The notes beneath the pieces are model-generated. The model was not told where the DNA came from, made no database searches, and saw only the letters and a list, made by a program, of their open reading frames with translations. Positions 39,087 through 48,037 of a DNA stretch of 64,000 bases are shown here, in pieces. The stretch's first letter is position 1, and the number at the start of each line of letters is the position of its first letter. The translations under genes were made by a program, and so were the position numbers. Source of the stretch: Gelidibacter salicanalis (GTDB taxonomy: Bacteria > Bacteroidota > Bacteroidia > Flavobacteriales > Flavobacteriaceae); assembly GCF_007997285.1 (NCBI RefSeq), contig NZ_VORX01000004.1, positions 186,001-250,000 on the forward strand, given 5' to 3'.

Positions 39087-39211
39087 AAGAAAATAGAATA
39101 CAATCTTTAAGCTGTTGCCATAAATAAATGGAATCGTCTTGAAATCCTGTTATGTTTGTAACTTATTTAATAAACTCGTAAACTAAATGCACTGGGCTTA
39201 ACGCGACAACA

Positions 39212-40660
39212 ATGAACAAGAAAAAATTAGCATTACTTAAACAAGAGCTGGAAAGCGTCATCGAACAACTGCAGAACGTGTCAGTGCCCAAAGATGTGAA
39301 ACCTATCAAACGAAAAACATCAAGTGCAGACAACCTATTACATTATGCTTCTATTCGTGAACTCGATTTGAGCGAACTTCAAAAAAAGCTCAAGAAAATT
39401 GGTGTTTCACGTCTTGCGCGTTCGGAAGATCATATCATGCATTCCCTGCATCTGATACATCAATTGGTCTGTGCGCTATTGAAGGAGCCAAATGACATCA
39501 ATAAACAAAAGTATATCACGATTGCTCGTGCCGAAAAAAAGCTCATCAAAAACACCAAATTGCTTCTGGGCCGAAAAACAAAAAAGAAGCGGGTAAGGCT
39601 TATGGTCACCATACCTTCCGAAGCTGCCACAAACTATCAATTAATCGAGGATTTAGTGGTGCAAGGCATGAATTGTGCACGAATTAATTGTGCGCACGAT
39701 ACTGAAAAAGAATGGGTTGCTATGGCAAATCATATTCGTAAAGCAGCTTCCAAACACCAACGTTTGGTAAAAATTGCCATGGATTTAGGCGGTCCTAAAA
39801 TCAGGACTTTATTGACTTCTGAGGATGTAGATTTCATGTTGCTCAATAAAGGGGATACTATCGAAATTATTGATGACAGTTTACCGCATACCAAGGAAAT
39901 AAAACAAATACGATGCACCTTTCCGGAAATTATTTCAAAAGTAAAACCAGGAGAACCCATTTATTTTGATGATGGTAAAATTGAAGGAACCATTACTTAT
40001 GTAGAAGACAAGAAAATAGGCATCAATATTACACGGTGTAAGCTTGAGGGTTCGAAATTAAAAACTGATAAAGGCATCAATCTCCCTGAAACTAATTTAG
40101 GAATTGCCGGATTGACGCCGAAAGACAAGGAGGATTTTGCCACCATAGCCAAAATTGCCGATATTGTTAATTTCAGTTTCGTCAATACTACAGATGATTT
40201 AGATGATTTATTCCAATTGATGGAAACTCATAAAGCCAACACTATCAGCATCATATTAAAAATCGAAACTAAAAAAGCCTATAACAATTTAAAGGATATT
40301 CTCTTGGCCACCATGACTAAAGAGAATGCGTTTGGAGTAATGATTGCACGAGGCGATTTGGCAATTGAAGTGGGTTGGCTAAATAGTGGTCGCGTTCAAA
40401 ATGAAATTCTGCGCATGTGTACCGCAGCGCACACACCTATTATTTGGGCGACTCAAGTGCTGGAGAATTTAGCGAAAAACGGAATTCCTTCCCGGTCGGA
40501 AATTTCAGATATCAACAATGCCTTAAAAGCGGAATGTATTATGCTCAACAAAGGACCTTATATGCTTGAGGTGATGCAGTTTTTAAATGAAGTTTTACAA
40601 AACGAAGAACTCTTTCAAATTAAAAATGAGGCCATGCTTCCTAAACTGAAACGGTTATAG
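39212..40660 (+). CDS. Divergent pyruvate-kinase-like protein with N-terminal helical extension
   Basis: 482 residues. The first about 125 are lysine-rich and helical (ELESVIEQLQNVSVPKD, later YASIRELDLSELQKKLKKIG) with no family I know. Residues about 130-470 follow the pyruvate kinase barrel: VTIPSEAATNYQLIEDLVV, GMNCARINCAHD (canonical NFSHG is changed), AMDLGGPKIRT, ILKIETKKAY (the KIE lysine kept), MIARGDLAIEVGW and PSRSEISDINNAL. The canonical MLSGETAKG is replaced by MLNKGPY, and the allosteric C-terminal domain is absent. It may use another substrate or be regulatory. Pyruvate kinase activity is not assured. Confidence 0.75.
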   Translation: MNKKKLALLKQELESVIEQLQNVSVPKDVKPIKRKTSSADNLLHYASIRELDLSELQKKLKKIGVSRLARSEDHIMHSLHLIHQLVCALLKEPNDINKQKYITIARAEKKLIKNTKLLLGRKTKKKRVRLMVTIPSEAATNYQLIEDLVVQGMNCARINCAHDTEKEWVAMANHIRKAASKHQRLVKIAMDLGGPKIRTLLTSEDVDFMLLNKGDTIEIIDDSLPHTKEIKQIRCTFPEIISKVKPGEPIYFDDGKIEGTITYVEDKKIGINITRCKLEGSKLKTDKGINLPETNLGIAGLTPKDKEDFATIAKIADIVNFSFVNTTDDLDDLFQLMETHKANTISIILKIETKKAYNNLKDILLATMTKENAFGVMIARGDLAIEVGWLNSGRVQNEILRMCTAAHTPIIWATQVLENLAKNGIPSRSEISDINNALKAECIMLNKGPYMLEVMQFLNEVLQNEELFQIKNEAMLPKLKRL

Positions 40661-40684
40661 CGTTTTAATGGCCAAATATTAGAT

Positions 40685-40890
40685 TTCCACCGTAATTTAA
40701 GTGGTAATTAGATGTATTGAAAATGGCGTTTTGCTTTTTAGAAACTATTTTTACCGAGAATAATTGGGTGATTTTAATTGTAATTGTGCTTGTTTGCTTG
40801 TTGTTGAAAGCAAGTCCCTGCCTGCTAGTGGTCAGGTTTATTCTTGGTTCTAGAAGACGTTGCGGTATTGATTGTTTATTGAACACCCGT
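40685..40890 (+). mobile_element. Diverged MITE copy
   Basis: Shares GAAACTATTTTTACCGAGAA, GATTTTAATTGTAATTGTGC and GTTGAAAGCAAG with the family. A CCCTGCCTGC...GGTCAGG palindrome interrupts it, and a degenerate right end (TTGATTGTTTATTGAACAC) is visible. It lies immediately downstream of the pyruvate-kinase-like gene. Confidence 0.6.
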
Positions 40891-40959
40891 AAATTAAATA
40901 TCAATTTGACATAACGCTATAAATAACCAAATACTAATACAATGTGATTGATCATTGGG

Positions 40960-41207
40960 TTAATGCTAATTAACTTTCCCTATTTTAGAGGCTCAATAAT
41001 ACGCTATAGCATTTAATGGCATTATTTCAACCATCAGTAATTAAATCCCATCTCGCTTTACGCGATGAAGCAGTAGTCGATAAAGCATACAAAAAGTATC
41101 AAAAATACTTATGGAATACGACGATACAGTAAAAGATCATAAGCGCCAAAGAAGAACAATATCAAGCAACCTTTCTAAAGGAGTTGTTTGTTAATATTCT
41201 AAGCTAC
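40960..41207 (+). pseudogene. Truncated duplicate of the type IIG restriction gene 5' end
   Basis: About 248 bp copy of 44714-44964, including the upstream TTAAT..TAATTAACTTTCCCTATTTTAGAGG leader (quoted in parts) and the first 64 codons. From ATG at 41016 it reads MALFQPSVIKSHLALRDEA, VVDKAYKKYQKYLWNTTIQ and then a TAA. The frame continues SAKEEQYQATFLKELFVNIL and the similarity stops at 41207. The intact gene reads the same way with about 85 percent nucleotide identity. It is therefore a dead gene fragment, not an active start. Confidence 0.92.
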
Positions 41208-41252
41208 CACAAACGTTGTGCGTCAATTTAGAAAAACCTTGTAACAGAACAT

Positions 41253-41954
41253 ATGACCGAAAGAAAAAAAGCAGTATTTAATTGGAGTGGCGGCAAGGAC
41301 TCTGCCTTAGCACTTCAAAAGACACTTAAAGAAAATGAATTTGAGGTCGTTTCACTATTGACAACTATCAGCGAAGAAACACTGACATCTTCAATTCATT
41401 CTATTCCTCTGAAACTATTATTAAAACAAGCGGACAGTATTGGAATTCCGCTTTATACTGTTTCCCTTTCTAAGAACACTAAAACCTATGAGGAAGGAAT
41501 GACCGAAGCAGTAGGACATTTTAAAAAGCAAGGCGTAACACATTTTATTTTTGGTGATATATTTTTGGCAGATGTGAAATCATATCGGGAGAGTAAGCTA
41601 AATCCATTAGGAATTGAAGTAGTTGAACCTCTTTGGGGCAAAACTTCCGAAGAAATTTTTAAGGACTTTTTAAATTCAGGTATTAAGACAAAAATTATTG
41701 TGACACAGGCAGACAAACTTGACCATACATTCATTGGAAAAGAAATTAATGATGACTTTTCTAAATCGCTGCCAGATGGTATTGACTTGTGCGGTGAAAA
41801 CGGAGAATATCATACCTTTTCTTATGACGGAGATCTTTTTAAAACTAAGATTGACTTTGAAATTAACAAGACAATCAAAATAACTTATGACTTTAAAATG
41901 GACACGGGAGAAATGAAAAGTTATGATTATTATCAAGCAGAAATAATGATATAA
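41253..41954 (+). CDS. Dph6-related ATP pyrophosphatase (adenine nucleotide alpha-hydrolase fold)
   Basis: 233 residues. The N-terminal PP-loop motif FNWSGGKDSALALQK and the family-specific GVTHFIFGDIFLADVKSYRE, EPLWGKTSEEI and GENGEYHTF segments match the diphthine-ammonia-ligase-like (Dph6/DUF71) family. Bacteria lack diphthamide, so the substrate here is unknown; an ATP-dependent amidation or ligation is likely. It sits just after the truncated restriction-gene copy, as cargo of the defence island. It starts at ATG 41253. Confidence 0.85.
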   Translation: MTERKKAVFNWSGGKDSALALQKTLKENEFEVVSLLTTISEETLTSSIHSIPLKLLLKQADSIGIPLYTVSLSKNTKTYEEGMTEAVGHFKKQGVTHFIFGDIFLADVKSYRESKLNPLGIEVVEPLWGKTSEEIFKDFLNSGIKTKIIVTQADKLDHTFIGKEINDDFSKSLPDGIDLCGENGEYHTFSYDGDLFKTKIDFEINKTIKITYDFKMDTGEMKSYDYYQAEIMI

Positions 41955-42040
41955 TAAAGAAAACCGAACGCACAAAAACACTTTTACGCAAGCAGGGGTG
42001 TGTTTAATTGCCCACGATAACCTAACAAAAAGAAAAACAG

Positions 42041-42205
42041 ATGGAAGAAAAGAAGAAAAAAAGCGTCATAGAATTCAAGAAAAATTTAAAAAGCCAAAAT
42101 CAAGCTGAATATTTTAAAAAATATAATGCGAAATTAGTGTATAGATTTTACGATAAAGACAAGAATTTAGTGACTGACATTATTCTGAATCCGAATGAAT
42201 ATTAG
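42041..42205 (+). CDS. Small hypothetical protein (54 residues)
   Basis: ATG at 42041 to TAG at 42205: a charged protein beginning MEEKKKKSVIEFKKNLKSQN and ending KDKNLVTDIILNPNEY. No known domain. The composition is coding-like (helix-forming, Lys/Glu-rich, a plausible beta-hairpin at VYRFYDKDKNLVTDIIL). It is 86 bp downstream of the Dph6-like gene and may be co-transcribed. Too short to assign a function. Confidence 0.55.
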   Translation: MEEKKKKSVIEFKKNLKSQNQAEYFKKYNAKLVYRFYDKDKNLVTDIILNPNEY

Positions 42206-42458
42206 AGCCGAACTCTGAATTGAATAATCTGATAAAACAACTAAAAAACAACAAAATAGCTATTGCTTAGTCGATTCACACTTGGGAAATCCTGCGGATT
42301 TTATCAAGCCAGTTTTTATTTGGAGAGGTTTGTGCCAACACACGCCACAACTCATATAAACGTTACGCGGCATCTTAAAACAACACGATTTATTATTAAC
42401 GAGAATTGATGATTTATAATCGAAAATTTACAACCATCCTGATAATTATTTAATGACC

Positions 42459-42566
42459 ATGACTAAAAAGCTGCTGTATTCAATCTTTTCAGTTTTCTTG
42501 GCCTATCCACTAGGGGCAATTCTTAAATGTTGGTCTTTCACTAAGGCGAAGTATTCTCAAATTTAA
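42459..42566 (+). pseudogene. Possible truncated membrane-protein fragment
   Basis: A 35-codon frame from the ATG at 42459 gives MTKKLLYSIFSVFLAYPLGA and then ILKCWSFTKAKY before running into the end of the AbiEii gene on the other strand. It looks like the start of a membrane protein cut off at the junction with the AbiE module. The remaining about 250 bp back to 42206 shows no gene. Confidence 0.35.
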
Positions 42567-43404
42567 TTTTTTCTATTAAATCCTTGAAATATTCGGGACT
42601 CCAAATATTTAGGACAGCATCATTTGGGATGAACTTAACAACATCTTCTTTAATTCTGTTAAAGGAAACCGATTTGATCTTGGCGTCCAATAGACCTATA
42701 ATCTGTTCGGTAGTAATGCTATCGTCTGTCCAGTCCTTAGTATCTTTCGCTCTGGTTAAGAAATGATTTACATCCAAAGGGATTCCCTTTTTGATGTACC
42801 ATTCCAGGTCGTACCAATCCCTTCCTTTCACCCTGTTCAGCCATTTTCTAAATAGCAGGGCATGCATTTTGCCCGCGAACAAACTTGGTTTGGTAAAGCA
42901 TTTCACATAAAAGGAAAATGGACGGAGCACTAACTTTTCTTCGGTTTTGAAATTTAATGGAGGCTGTCTGTCAACTTCTATTTTTATCTTCAAGGTCTTG
43001 TTAGAGCGCACCCCGGTTTCTTTGATGATATCTTCGAGCACAATTTCTTGCCATATTGTTTCGGCTTTCCGAAATGCAGAATCAATAGCCGTTTGTCTTG
43101 TTTTTTTCTTCTCCCTAATGCTAACAGTCAGTCCCAATGACTTAAATTCATCTATAACGGGGTTAAAATAGGGCTCAATTGAAAAATTCGGATCAGGTTT
43201 AAGTAATGAAAAATCCAAATCTTCTGAATACCTATCCAGTCCATAAAAAATCCGGAGCGCAGTTCCGCCATAAAAAACTGCTTTCTCAAAAAAATCAGTT
43301 CTTGATAGGCCTGCCAAAGTGATTTCTTGCATTATTTCTCGTAATGCGGATAATAGTTCCTCTTCATTTTGAGGGTTATATTCCGCGATCCATTCTTTAA
43401 TCAT
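42541..43404 (-). CDS. abiEii: AbiEii-type nucleotidyltransferase toxin
   Basis: 287 residues. The nucleotidyltransferase core is AVFYGGTALRIFYGLDRYSEDLDFSLL (about residues 42-68): GG, then the SEDLDF acidic pair. PSLFAGKMHALLFRKWLNRVKGRDWYDLEWY (about 175-205) is the family-specific second block. AbiEii toxins transfer nucleotides to tRNA acceptor stems and arrest growth. It overlaps the antitoxin gene by 4 bp (ATGA), the usual type IV toxin-antitoxin layout, and gives phage abortive infection in studied cases. Confidence 0.93.
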   Translation of the reverse strand: MIKEWIAEYNPQNEEELLSALREIMQEITLAGLSRTDFFEKAVFYGGTALRIFYGLDRYSEDLDFSLLKPDPNFSIEPYFNPVIDEFKSLGLTVSIREKKKTRQTAIDSAFRKAETIWQEIVLEDIIKETGVRSNKTLKIKIEVDRQPPLNFKTEEKLVLRPFSFYVKCFTKPSLFAGKMHALLFRKWLNRVKGRDWYDLEWYIKKGIPLDVNHFLTRAKDTKDWTDDSITTEQIIGLLDAKIKSVSFNRIKEDVVKFIPNDAVLNIWSPEYFKDLIEKIKFENTSP

Positions 43405-44039
43405 AATTTTCTCAGCGTTTTAATAAGCATTTCCAGACTACTTTTTTTAGGGGCATGTTCAATCCATAATTCCATGACATTCGTATCTAAGGTGCTTAAT
43501 GGTTCACTGTCCATACGAAGATCCTCCATTAAAAAATCTTCGGTTTGTTTCATGGTTCTAAGATAGATTTTTGGTGTTAGCACAACTTTGTCACACAAAG
43601 CTTTTTCAGGAGAGGCAACCAACATTGTTTGCTTGGGTGAATGGTCTATGTTTTTTATTCCATAAGAATAATAGGGGATCTTTAATTGCTTGTAACTAAA
43701 TCGTCCAACAGGAGTTTTATATAACTTTGAAGTTTTTATGGTCACTGAACTTATTTCATAAACTTTTTCCGGTATCATGTTCCAATAGGACAAGGCAGAT
43801 TCTAATGACACATAGCTCGGTCCTCTCAGATGGTTTGCTATTAGAAAAGGTTCCGGTGCAGGCAAGTCTAATCTAGGTCCGGTCATATATAACCCTCTTC
43901 TAATAGAAATAAGTTCCTTGCTTTTAAGTAGCTCACTAATCTTATCGTTTGGCCGCTGATAATCACGTAGTAGATCTAAGATCAAATGTCTGGATATCGG
44001 GGTTTCTGCATAGTCCCTTATCAAGTTTCTAAAATCCAT
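43401..44039 (-). CDS. abiEi: AbiEi-type antitoxin and autorepressor
   Basis: 212 residues. The N-terminal winged helix is about 15-60 (PISRHLILDLLRDYQRPNDK, then SELLKSKELISIRRGLYMTG), followed by the C-terminal AbiEi domain (GPSYVSLESALSYWNMIPE, later SPEKALCDKVVL). It is made first, neutralises AbiEii, and in characterised systems binds inverted repeats in its own promoter. Two such repeats of identical design lie just upstream (44060 and 44123), fitting autoregulation. Confidence 0.93.
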   Translation of the reverse strand: MDFRNLIRDYAETPISRHLILDLLRDYQRPNDKISELLKSKELISIRRGLYMTGPRLDLPAPEPFLIANHLRGPSYVSLESALSYWNMIPEKVYEISSVTIKTSKLYKTPVGRFSYKQLKIPYYSYGIKNIDHSPKQTMLVASPEKALCDKVVLTPKIYLRTMKQTEDFLMEDLRMDSEPLSTLDTNVMELWIEHAPKKSSLEMLIKTLRKL

Positions 44040-44059
44040 AATGTAATTATTGTGGGTGA

Positions 44060-44143
44060 TAATCGGATTGCTTCCGATTAACTAATGTAAATATAGCGTT
44101 TATATGTGAAAAAATAAGCACATAATCGGATATATTCCGATTA
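44060..44143 (-). promoter_or_regulatory. Two AbiEi operator candidates
   Basis: Two inverted repeats share one design: TAATCGGA-N5-TCCGATTA. The first spans 44060-44080 (spacer TTGCT); the second spans 44123-44143 (spacer TATAT) and extends outward to 12-bp arms (CACATAATCGGA...TCCGATTATGTG, 44119-44147). Centres are 63 bp apart, six turns of helix. They lie 21-108 bp upstream of the abiEi ATG. Streptococcal AbiEi binds paired inverted repeats in its promoter; the same logic is inferred here. Confidence 0.85.
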
Positions 44144-44294
44144 TGTGTTTAGATTATTACAATTATTTTGTAGGCGGCTATTTTAAATGCTTCGTTATTT
44201 TCACATAAGAGCATGTTTTACAAAAGCAGGCGTGGAGGCAATCTGATTATAGTCTTTGAAATATCCAATATTATTCTGTAATGGAAGTAGAGGA

Positions 44295-44681
44295 TTAAAG
44301 AGTTGAAAACGATGTTGTTTTGAAGTGTAGCTTTTGACCTTCTACAAAACTGCCATATCTTGATGTTTTATAAACGCATCGCCGGAATATGTATGTAATT
44401 AATACCACATTCTTTGAGTTGTTGGGTTGCATTTTTAGAAATATACTCTGCGATTAAATAATTGGCTCAATGCTTTTGTTTTTCATTTGTTCTAATTGAA
44501 ATAAAATAAAATCCAGATTTGATGTTCTAATAGCAAACCTAGTCTCCATAGTGAATTGAGCATTGCCGATAGTCAAGACGGCATCAGAGTTTTAATTTAT
44601 ATTGTCTACCATTATTTAAATATTGAGTAGCTCTTTTAATTTGGAAGCAGCTTCGTAATTGATTTCATTATTGCGATCCAT
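44295..44681 (-). pseudogene. Decayed AbiEi-like (AbiEi_2-type) gene
   Basis: Translating the minus strand in pieces gives a recognisable but multiply frameshifted protein. It starts MDRNNEINYEAASKLKELL. It then reads DAVLTIGNAQFTMETRFAIR, TSNLDFILFQLEQMKNKSIE, shifts frame to LIAEYISKNATQQLKECGIN-YI, shifts again to GDAFIKHQDMAV and again to FVEGQKLHFKTTSF. The LIAEYIS...L...GINYID.AGNAFI pattern matches the AbiEi_2-type antitoxin family. At least three frame changes make it a clear pseudogene, located between the intact AbiE pair and the type IIG gene. Confidence 0.72.
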
Positions 44682-44700
44682 AATTTTTAATGTTCATTAT

Positions 44701-44732
44701 TTTGTAGGCTTCTTTAATCTTAATTAACTTTC
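44701..44732 (+). promoter_or_regulatory. Candidate promoter of the type IIG gene
   Basis: TTTG at 44701-44704 and TAACTTTC at 44725-44732 with a 20-bp spacer, close to the Bacteroidota TTTG-N19-TAnnTTTG consensus. The ATG is 38 bp further on. The -7-like part is also present in the truncated duplicate at 40971, the -33 part is not. Confidence 0.45.
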
Positions 44733-44770
44733 CCTATTTTAGAGGCTCAATAAATACTCTATAGAATGTA

Positions 44771-47700
44771 ATGGCATTATTTCAAGCATCAGTACTTAAA
44801 TCCCATCTCGCTTTACTCGATGAAGCAGTAGTAGATAAAGCATATAAAAAGTATCAAAAATATTTCTGGAATACGGCGATACAAGAAAACATCAAAAGTG
44901 CAAAGGAAGAACAGTATCAGGCAACCTTTCTAAATGAGTTGTTTGTGAATATTCTTGGCTACACGCTGTTTCCAAATCCCAATTCCAATTTAACTACGGA
45001 ATTTAAGAACGAGAAAAACCAACGTAAGGCAGACGGTGCTATTTTAAAAGATGGTGTTGCTATTGGTGTTATTGAATTAAAGGGAACAAACACCAAAGAT
45101 TTAGAGAGTATCCGTCGTCAAGCCTTTGATTATAAGGCAAATCAAAAAGACTGTGTCTATGTGATTACATCTAATTTCGAAAAGCTTCGCTTTTACATCA
45201 ACGATGCCACAGAGTTTGAGGAGTTCGATCTGTTTACACTCTCGCCAGAGCGCTTTAAGCTACTATTCCTGTGCTTACAGATAAATAACATACTAAATCA
45301 GACACCGCTTAAAATTAAGGAAGCATCGGTTAGAGTAGAGGAGGAGATTACCAAAGCATTCTATAAGGACTATTCAATTTTTAAACGTGAACTGTTTAGG
45401 GATCTCGTTAAACGTAATGCCAAAACTGTAAAAGCGAAGTTAAGTGAAACTAATCTTCTAGAAAATCAAGAGTATATTGTTAGACTTGAAAAGAATGTGA
45501 AACTCACATTGTTTCAAAAATCTCAAAAATTAATTGACCGTTTCTTATTTGTTTTCTTTGCAGAAGACAGAATGTTGTTGCCTTATAACTCGACACTTCA
45601 AATTCTCAAAAAATGGAAAGATGACTGGGATTTTGGCGATGAACGTCCATTATACGATCTTTTTAAACAGTATTTCCACTTCTTAGATACAGGCAGAAAG
45701 GGAACACAAAGTCGCGCTGAGATTTACGCCTACAACGGTGGTTTATTTAAGCCAGACGCCATTCTTGATGCATTGGAAATTGACAGTGAGTTATTGTATA
45801 AATACACGTCTAAACTATCTAATTACGATTTTGAAAGTCAGATAGATGTCAACATTCTTGGACACATTTTCGAGAATTCCCTTAATGAGATTGAAAGTGT
45901 AAATTCAGAAATTGAGGGTGGCAATTTTGATAAGCAAACAAGTAAACGTAAAAAAGATGGTGTTTTTTACACGCCCAAATATATTACTAAGTACATCGTA
46001 GAAAATACAATTGGTAAACTTTGTGAAGAAAAGAAAATCGAGTTAGACTTCCACGAAGAGGAATACTTCAAAGGACGAAAAAATAGAAATAAAACAACCA
46101 TTGAGAAACTCGTAAATATTCTTGATGAATACCGTGAATGGTTATTACAACTTACCATTTGTGACCCTGCTTGTGGTTCTGGTGCATTCTTAAACCAAGC
46201 ATTAGATTTTCTAATCAAAGAACATACTTATATTGACGAACTAAAAACCAAAATTTTAGGAGGTGGCTTACAGTTTCCGGATATTGAGAACACCATTTTA
46301 GAAAACAATATTTATGGTGTTGACTTGAATGAAGAAAGTGTTGAGATTGCTAAGCTCTCCCTTTGGTTGCGTACAGCACAACCTCGCCGAAAACTAAACG
46401 ATTTAAGTAGTAATATTAAATGTGGTAACAGTTTAATTGATGATAAAAAGGTTGCTGGAGATAAAGCTTTTAAATGGGAAAAGGAGTTTCAACATGTTTT
46501 TGAAAAAGGAGGGTTTGATATAGTTATAGGCAATCCGCCTTATGTGAGTGTTGAAAATATACCTAGTTTAGATAAGAGTTATTATGGTAAACGCTTTTTA
46601 ACATTTTATAAGAGAAGCGATCTTTTCGTAAATTTTATTGAACTATCAACTATGACTCTGACTGGAAATGGAATGATTTCATTCATTATACCTTCTATAA
46701 TTTTAAATAATTTGTCATACAAAAAAATTCGAAACTTACTTTTAGCTAATGAATGGTTGGCGGAAGTTTGTTATACAGGCGGAGGAGTTTTTTCCGATGC
46801 TACCGTTGATACAGTTATAATTACTATTAAAAAATCTAATTTAAAAGAGATTAAAGTTATTGATGCATTGGATTTTGAAGCCAAAAGAGAACATGTTTAT
46901 CCGTTGAATTATTTTGAAAAGTATCAAAATACAATTAGTGTATCAATAGATGGAAATGAAAAACTGTTTAACAAACTTTTTAATGGAAAATTCGTTCTTG
47001 TTAAGGATTATTTTAAGGTTTTTCAAGGTGTGGTCACAGGAAATAACGAATCATATTTATTTGAAAATAAAGAGAGGTTGAGACACGCAAACCTTGATGA
47101 AGAATTATTAAAACCAATTGTTTCGGGAAGAGATATTGCTAAGTGGAAAATAAAAGATGATAGTAAACGAATTTTATATGTAGACTCGAAAACAAATATT
47201 GATAACTTCAAAAAAACCTTGAAATGGTTAGTTCCTTTTAAATATAAATTAGAAAAAAGAAGAGAATGTTTGAGTGGCGTAATCCCATGGTACTCATTGC
47301 AATGGCCTAGAGATAAAGAGGATTTGGATTATACTCCAAAAATAATGTTACAGCGAACTAGAAATGAAAGTTTGAAGACTAGAATCGTCGCTACTATAGA
47401 TGAAAATGGGACATATGGAATGGAAAGTATAATTTTCTTGACTCCTATCACGAATAAAGTCAGCACTTACTATTTCTTGGCAATATTAAACTCCAAATTG
47501 ATTAATTACTTATTTGCTACCAAGTTTTTAAACTTAGCCGTTAAAGGCAATTATCTAAAAGAATTGAGATTTCCATTAAGTGATGATAATAAAATTTTAG
47601 AGGATTGTGCAAAGTATATGATCTCTGGGAATACGAACTTAAGCTCTATAGTTAGCCAGTTTCTTAAATATGTTTTGAGCAATTACAGTATAGCTAAAAT

Positions 47701-47989
47701 GAGCAATAAATTAAAATCTTGGCATGAACTTACTTTTGGTGATTTTATCAAAGAACTCAACAAAGCCATAAAATCCACCAATAGAGAAAGAGCCAAAGAA
47801 TGTTTAGACCCAATCCCAGAACTAACCAAAAAAGACGAATTTAAATGGATGGAGCTCTTTGAGGAAAATAAAAAGAAAGCACAAGAACTTCAAACCAAAA
47901 TCGGCCAAACAGAAAAGGAAATCGACAAGATGGTTTATGAGTTGTATAGGTTGACAGAAGAAGAAATTGCAATTGTAGAGAACAGTTGA
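44771..47989 (+). CDS. Type IIG restriction-modification enzyme (Eco57I-like)
   Basis: 1072 residues combining cleavage, methylation and recognition in one chain. The N-terminal PD-(D/E)xK nuclease has Asp88 (KADGAILK) and Glu102-Leu-Lys104 (VIELKG). The adenine-N6 methyltransferase shows motif I DPACGSG (465-471) and motif IV NPPY (588-591). A C-terminal TaqI-like specificity domain begins near 740, and the end is coiled-coil (KIGQTEKEIDKMVYELYRL). It methylates host DNA and cuts unmodified DNA. Its 5' end is duplicated as a dead fragment 3.7 kb upstream. The following gene may be an accessory. Confidence 0.93.
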   Translation: MALFQASVLKSHLALLDEAVVDKAYKKYQKYFWNTAIQENIKSAKEEQYQATFLNELFVNILGYTLFPNPNSNLTTEFKNEKNQRKADGAILKDGVAIGVIELKGTNTKDLESIRRQAFDYKANQKDCVYVITSNFEKLRFYINDATEFEEFDLFTLSPERFKLLFLCLQINNILNQTPLKIKEASVRVEEEITKAFYKDYSIFKRELFRDLVKRNAKTVKAKLSETNLLENQEYIVRLEKNVKLTLFQKSQKLIDRFLFVFFAEDRMLLPYNSTLQILKKWKDDWDFGDERPLYDLFKQYFHFLDTGRKGTQSRAEIYAYNGGLFKPDAILDALEIDSELLYKYTSKLSNYDFESQIDVNILGHIFENSLNEIESVNSEIEGGNFDKQTSKRKKDGVFYTPKYITKYIVENTIGKLCEEKKIELDFHEEEYFKGRKNRNKTTIEKLVNILDEYREWLLQLTICDPACGSGAFLNQALDFLIKEHTYIDELKTKILGGGLQFPDIENTILENNIYGVDLNEESVEIAKLSLWLRTAQPRRKLNDLSSNIKCGNSLIDDKKVAGDKAFKWEKEFQHVFEKGGFDIVIGNPPYVSVENIPSLDKSYYGKRFLTFYKRSDLFVNFIELSTMTLTGNGMISFIIPSIILNNLSYKKIRNLLLANEWLAEVCYTGGGVFSDATVDTVIITIKKSNLKEIKVIDALDFEAKREHVYPLNYFEKYQNTISVSIDGNEKLFNKLFNGKFVLVKDYFKVFQGVVTGNNESYLFENKERLRHANLDEELLKPIVSGRDIAKWKIKDDSKRILYVDSKTNIDNFKKTLKWLVPFKYKLEKRRECLSGVIPWYSLQWPRDKEDLDYTPKIMLQRTRNESLKTRIVATIDENGTYGMESIIFLTPITNKVSTYYFLAILNSKLINYLFATKFLNLAVKGNYLKELRFPLSDDNKILEDCAKYMISGNTNLSSIVSQFLKYVLSNYSIAKMSNKLKSWHELTFGDFIKELNKAIKSTNRERAKECLDPIPELTKKDEFKWMELFEENKKKAQELQTKIGQTEKEIDKMVYELYRLTEEEIAIVENS

Positions 47990-48037
47990 TTTTTATAAAA
48001 TTTTGTTCATTGAATTAACAAAATAAACATCATAGAT

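Noticed and set aside
40717-40914. 65-codon hydrophobic frame downstream of the pyruvate-kinase-like gene
   Set aside because: It lies almost wholly within a diverged MITE copy, whose sequence accounts for the open frame.
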